DNA from: Robiginitalea sp.
GTDB lineage: Bacteria > Bacteroidota > Bacteroidia > Flavobacteriales > Flavobacteriaceae
Assembly: GCA_024638915.1 (NCBI GenBank)
Contig: JAHEJJ010000024.1
Span: 1-42,687 of the forward strand
Direction: 5' to 3'
DNA: 42,687 nt
The notes below the pieces were generated by a model, which worked only from the letters and a program-made list of their open reading frames with translations, was not told the DNA's origin and did not search any database. Positions within the stretch are counted from its first letter, which is position 1, and every line of letters starts with the position of its first letter. This document shows positions 42,323 through 42,687 of this stretch, one piece after another. The position numbers were made by a program, and so were the translations under genes.

Positions 42323-42687
42323 ATGCTATACATTATTAGTCTTGCCGTACTTGCCGTACTCGCTTTATTTGTGATATCCATCTATAATCGTTTTGTTAAA
42401 AATCGAAATTTGGTAAAGGATGGTTGGAGCAATATAGATGTGGCCCTCAAAAGGCGGTATGACGTGATTCCCAATTTGGTAGAAACCGTAAAGGGATACG
42501 CTTCTCACGAAAAAGATACCCTCGAAAAAGTAGTGCAGGCTCGTAACACTGCCATGGCCATACCAGCGGATGACATTAACAACCAGATTAAGGCCGAGAA
42601 TCAGTTACAACAGACACTGAAAAGCCTATTTGCACTCGGAGAATCCTATCCTGATCTGAAAGCCAATACCAATTTCTTGCAGTTGCA
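42323..42687 (+). CDS. lemA: LemA family protein, 5' part
   Basis: An ATG at 42323 opens a frame that runs off the window end (121 codons seen; the full protein is near 190-200). An N-terminal membrane helix (residues 2-17) is followed by SIYNRFVKNRNLVKDGWSNI and DVALKRRYDVIPNLVETVKG, the LemA signature, then a coiled-coil-prone segment. LemA proteins have their N-terminal helix in the membrane and a helical bundle outside; the exact role is unclear, with links to peptidase partners of the TPM/HtpX type. Confidence 0.93.
   Translation, partial: MLYIISLAVLAVLALFVISIYNRFVKNRNLVKDGWSNIDVALKRRYDVIPNLVETVKGYASHEKDTLEKVVQARNTAMAIPADDINNQIKAENQLQQTLKSLFALGESYPDLKANTNFLQL

Noticed and set aside
1-42687. 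CRISPR arrays, tRNA and rRNA genes
   Set aside because: No regularly spaced repeats, cloverleaf-type sequences or rRNA-like stretches were recognised on reading the window; a covariance-model search would be the deciding test.

Overview
The window looks like a chromosomal segment of a respiring member of the Bacteroidota, most likely a marine Flavobacteriaceae. This rests on a fused ccoN-ccoO oxidase gene, a clade II (Sec-exported, lipoprotein-like) nitrous oxide reductase, absence of clear Shine-Dalgarno sequences, promoters of the TAnnTTTG type, and a ribosomal protein S16 with a long acidic tail. Genus assignment is not possible by eye.

Layout. (1) 1-4649: end of a cbb3 cytochrome oxidase operon (ccoNO, ccoQ, ccoP, ccoG, ccoH/fixH, a UreH/TauE-type membrane protein), followed closely by a CoA-transferase, deoC and deoD (4671-7299). 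(2) 7374-8687: LOG-family and DUF1643 proteins. (3) 8690-16312, minus strand: a nitrous oxide reduction cluster in transcription order cytochrome c, fasciclin lipoprotein, nosZ, a 215-residue membrane protein, nosL, a small cupin, a decayed ORF, nosD, nosF, nosY. A divergent Rrf2-type regulator with three cysteines starts at 16436. (4) 16960-19214: universal stress protein and oxygen-independent coproporphyrinogen III dehydrogenase (hemN). (5) 19341-26401: Tat-exported GH109-like oxidoreductase, nucleotidyltransferase, glutaryl-CoA dehydrogenase-like enzyme, Rieske oxygenase, amino-acid permease and a guanidino-modifying hydrolase. (6) 26393-33858: rimM, rpsP, dnaE with an N-terminal proofreading domain, trxA, DUF58 protein. 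(7) 33895-42687: S9 peptidase, class V aminotransferase, a more A+T-rich patch with a membrane-tethered winged-helix protein, an S41 peptidase and a SnoaL-like lipoprotein, then an MscS channel, a truncated sugar isomerase remnant and the start of lemA.

How it fits together. Regions 1, 3 and 4 form a low-oxygen respiration neighbourhood: high-affinity oxidase, N2O reductase with its own lipoprotein electron-transfer partners, anaerobic heme synthesis and a stress protein. The most interesting non-coding signal is a pair of FNR/CRP-like boxes upstream of the nos operon (16369-16380) and hemN (19266-19277). Each lies exactly 23 nt from a -7-type promoter element on the minus strand, the geometry expected of a class II activator. 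Together with the Rrf2 regulator this suggests dual oxygen/NO control of the nos cluster. No tRNA, rRNA, CRISPR array or intact insertion sequence was seen.
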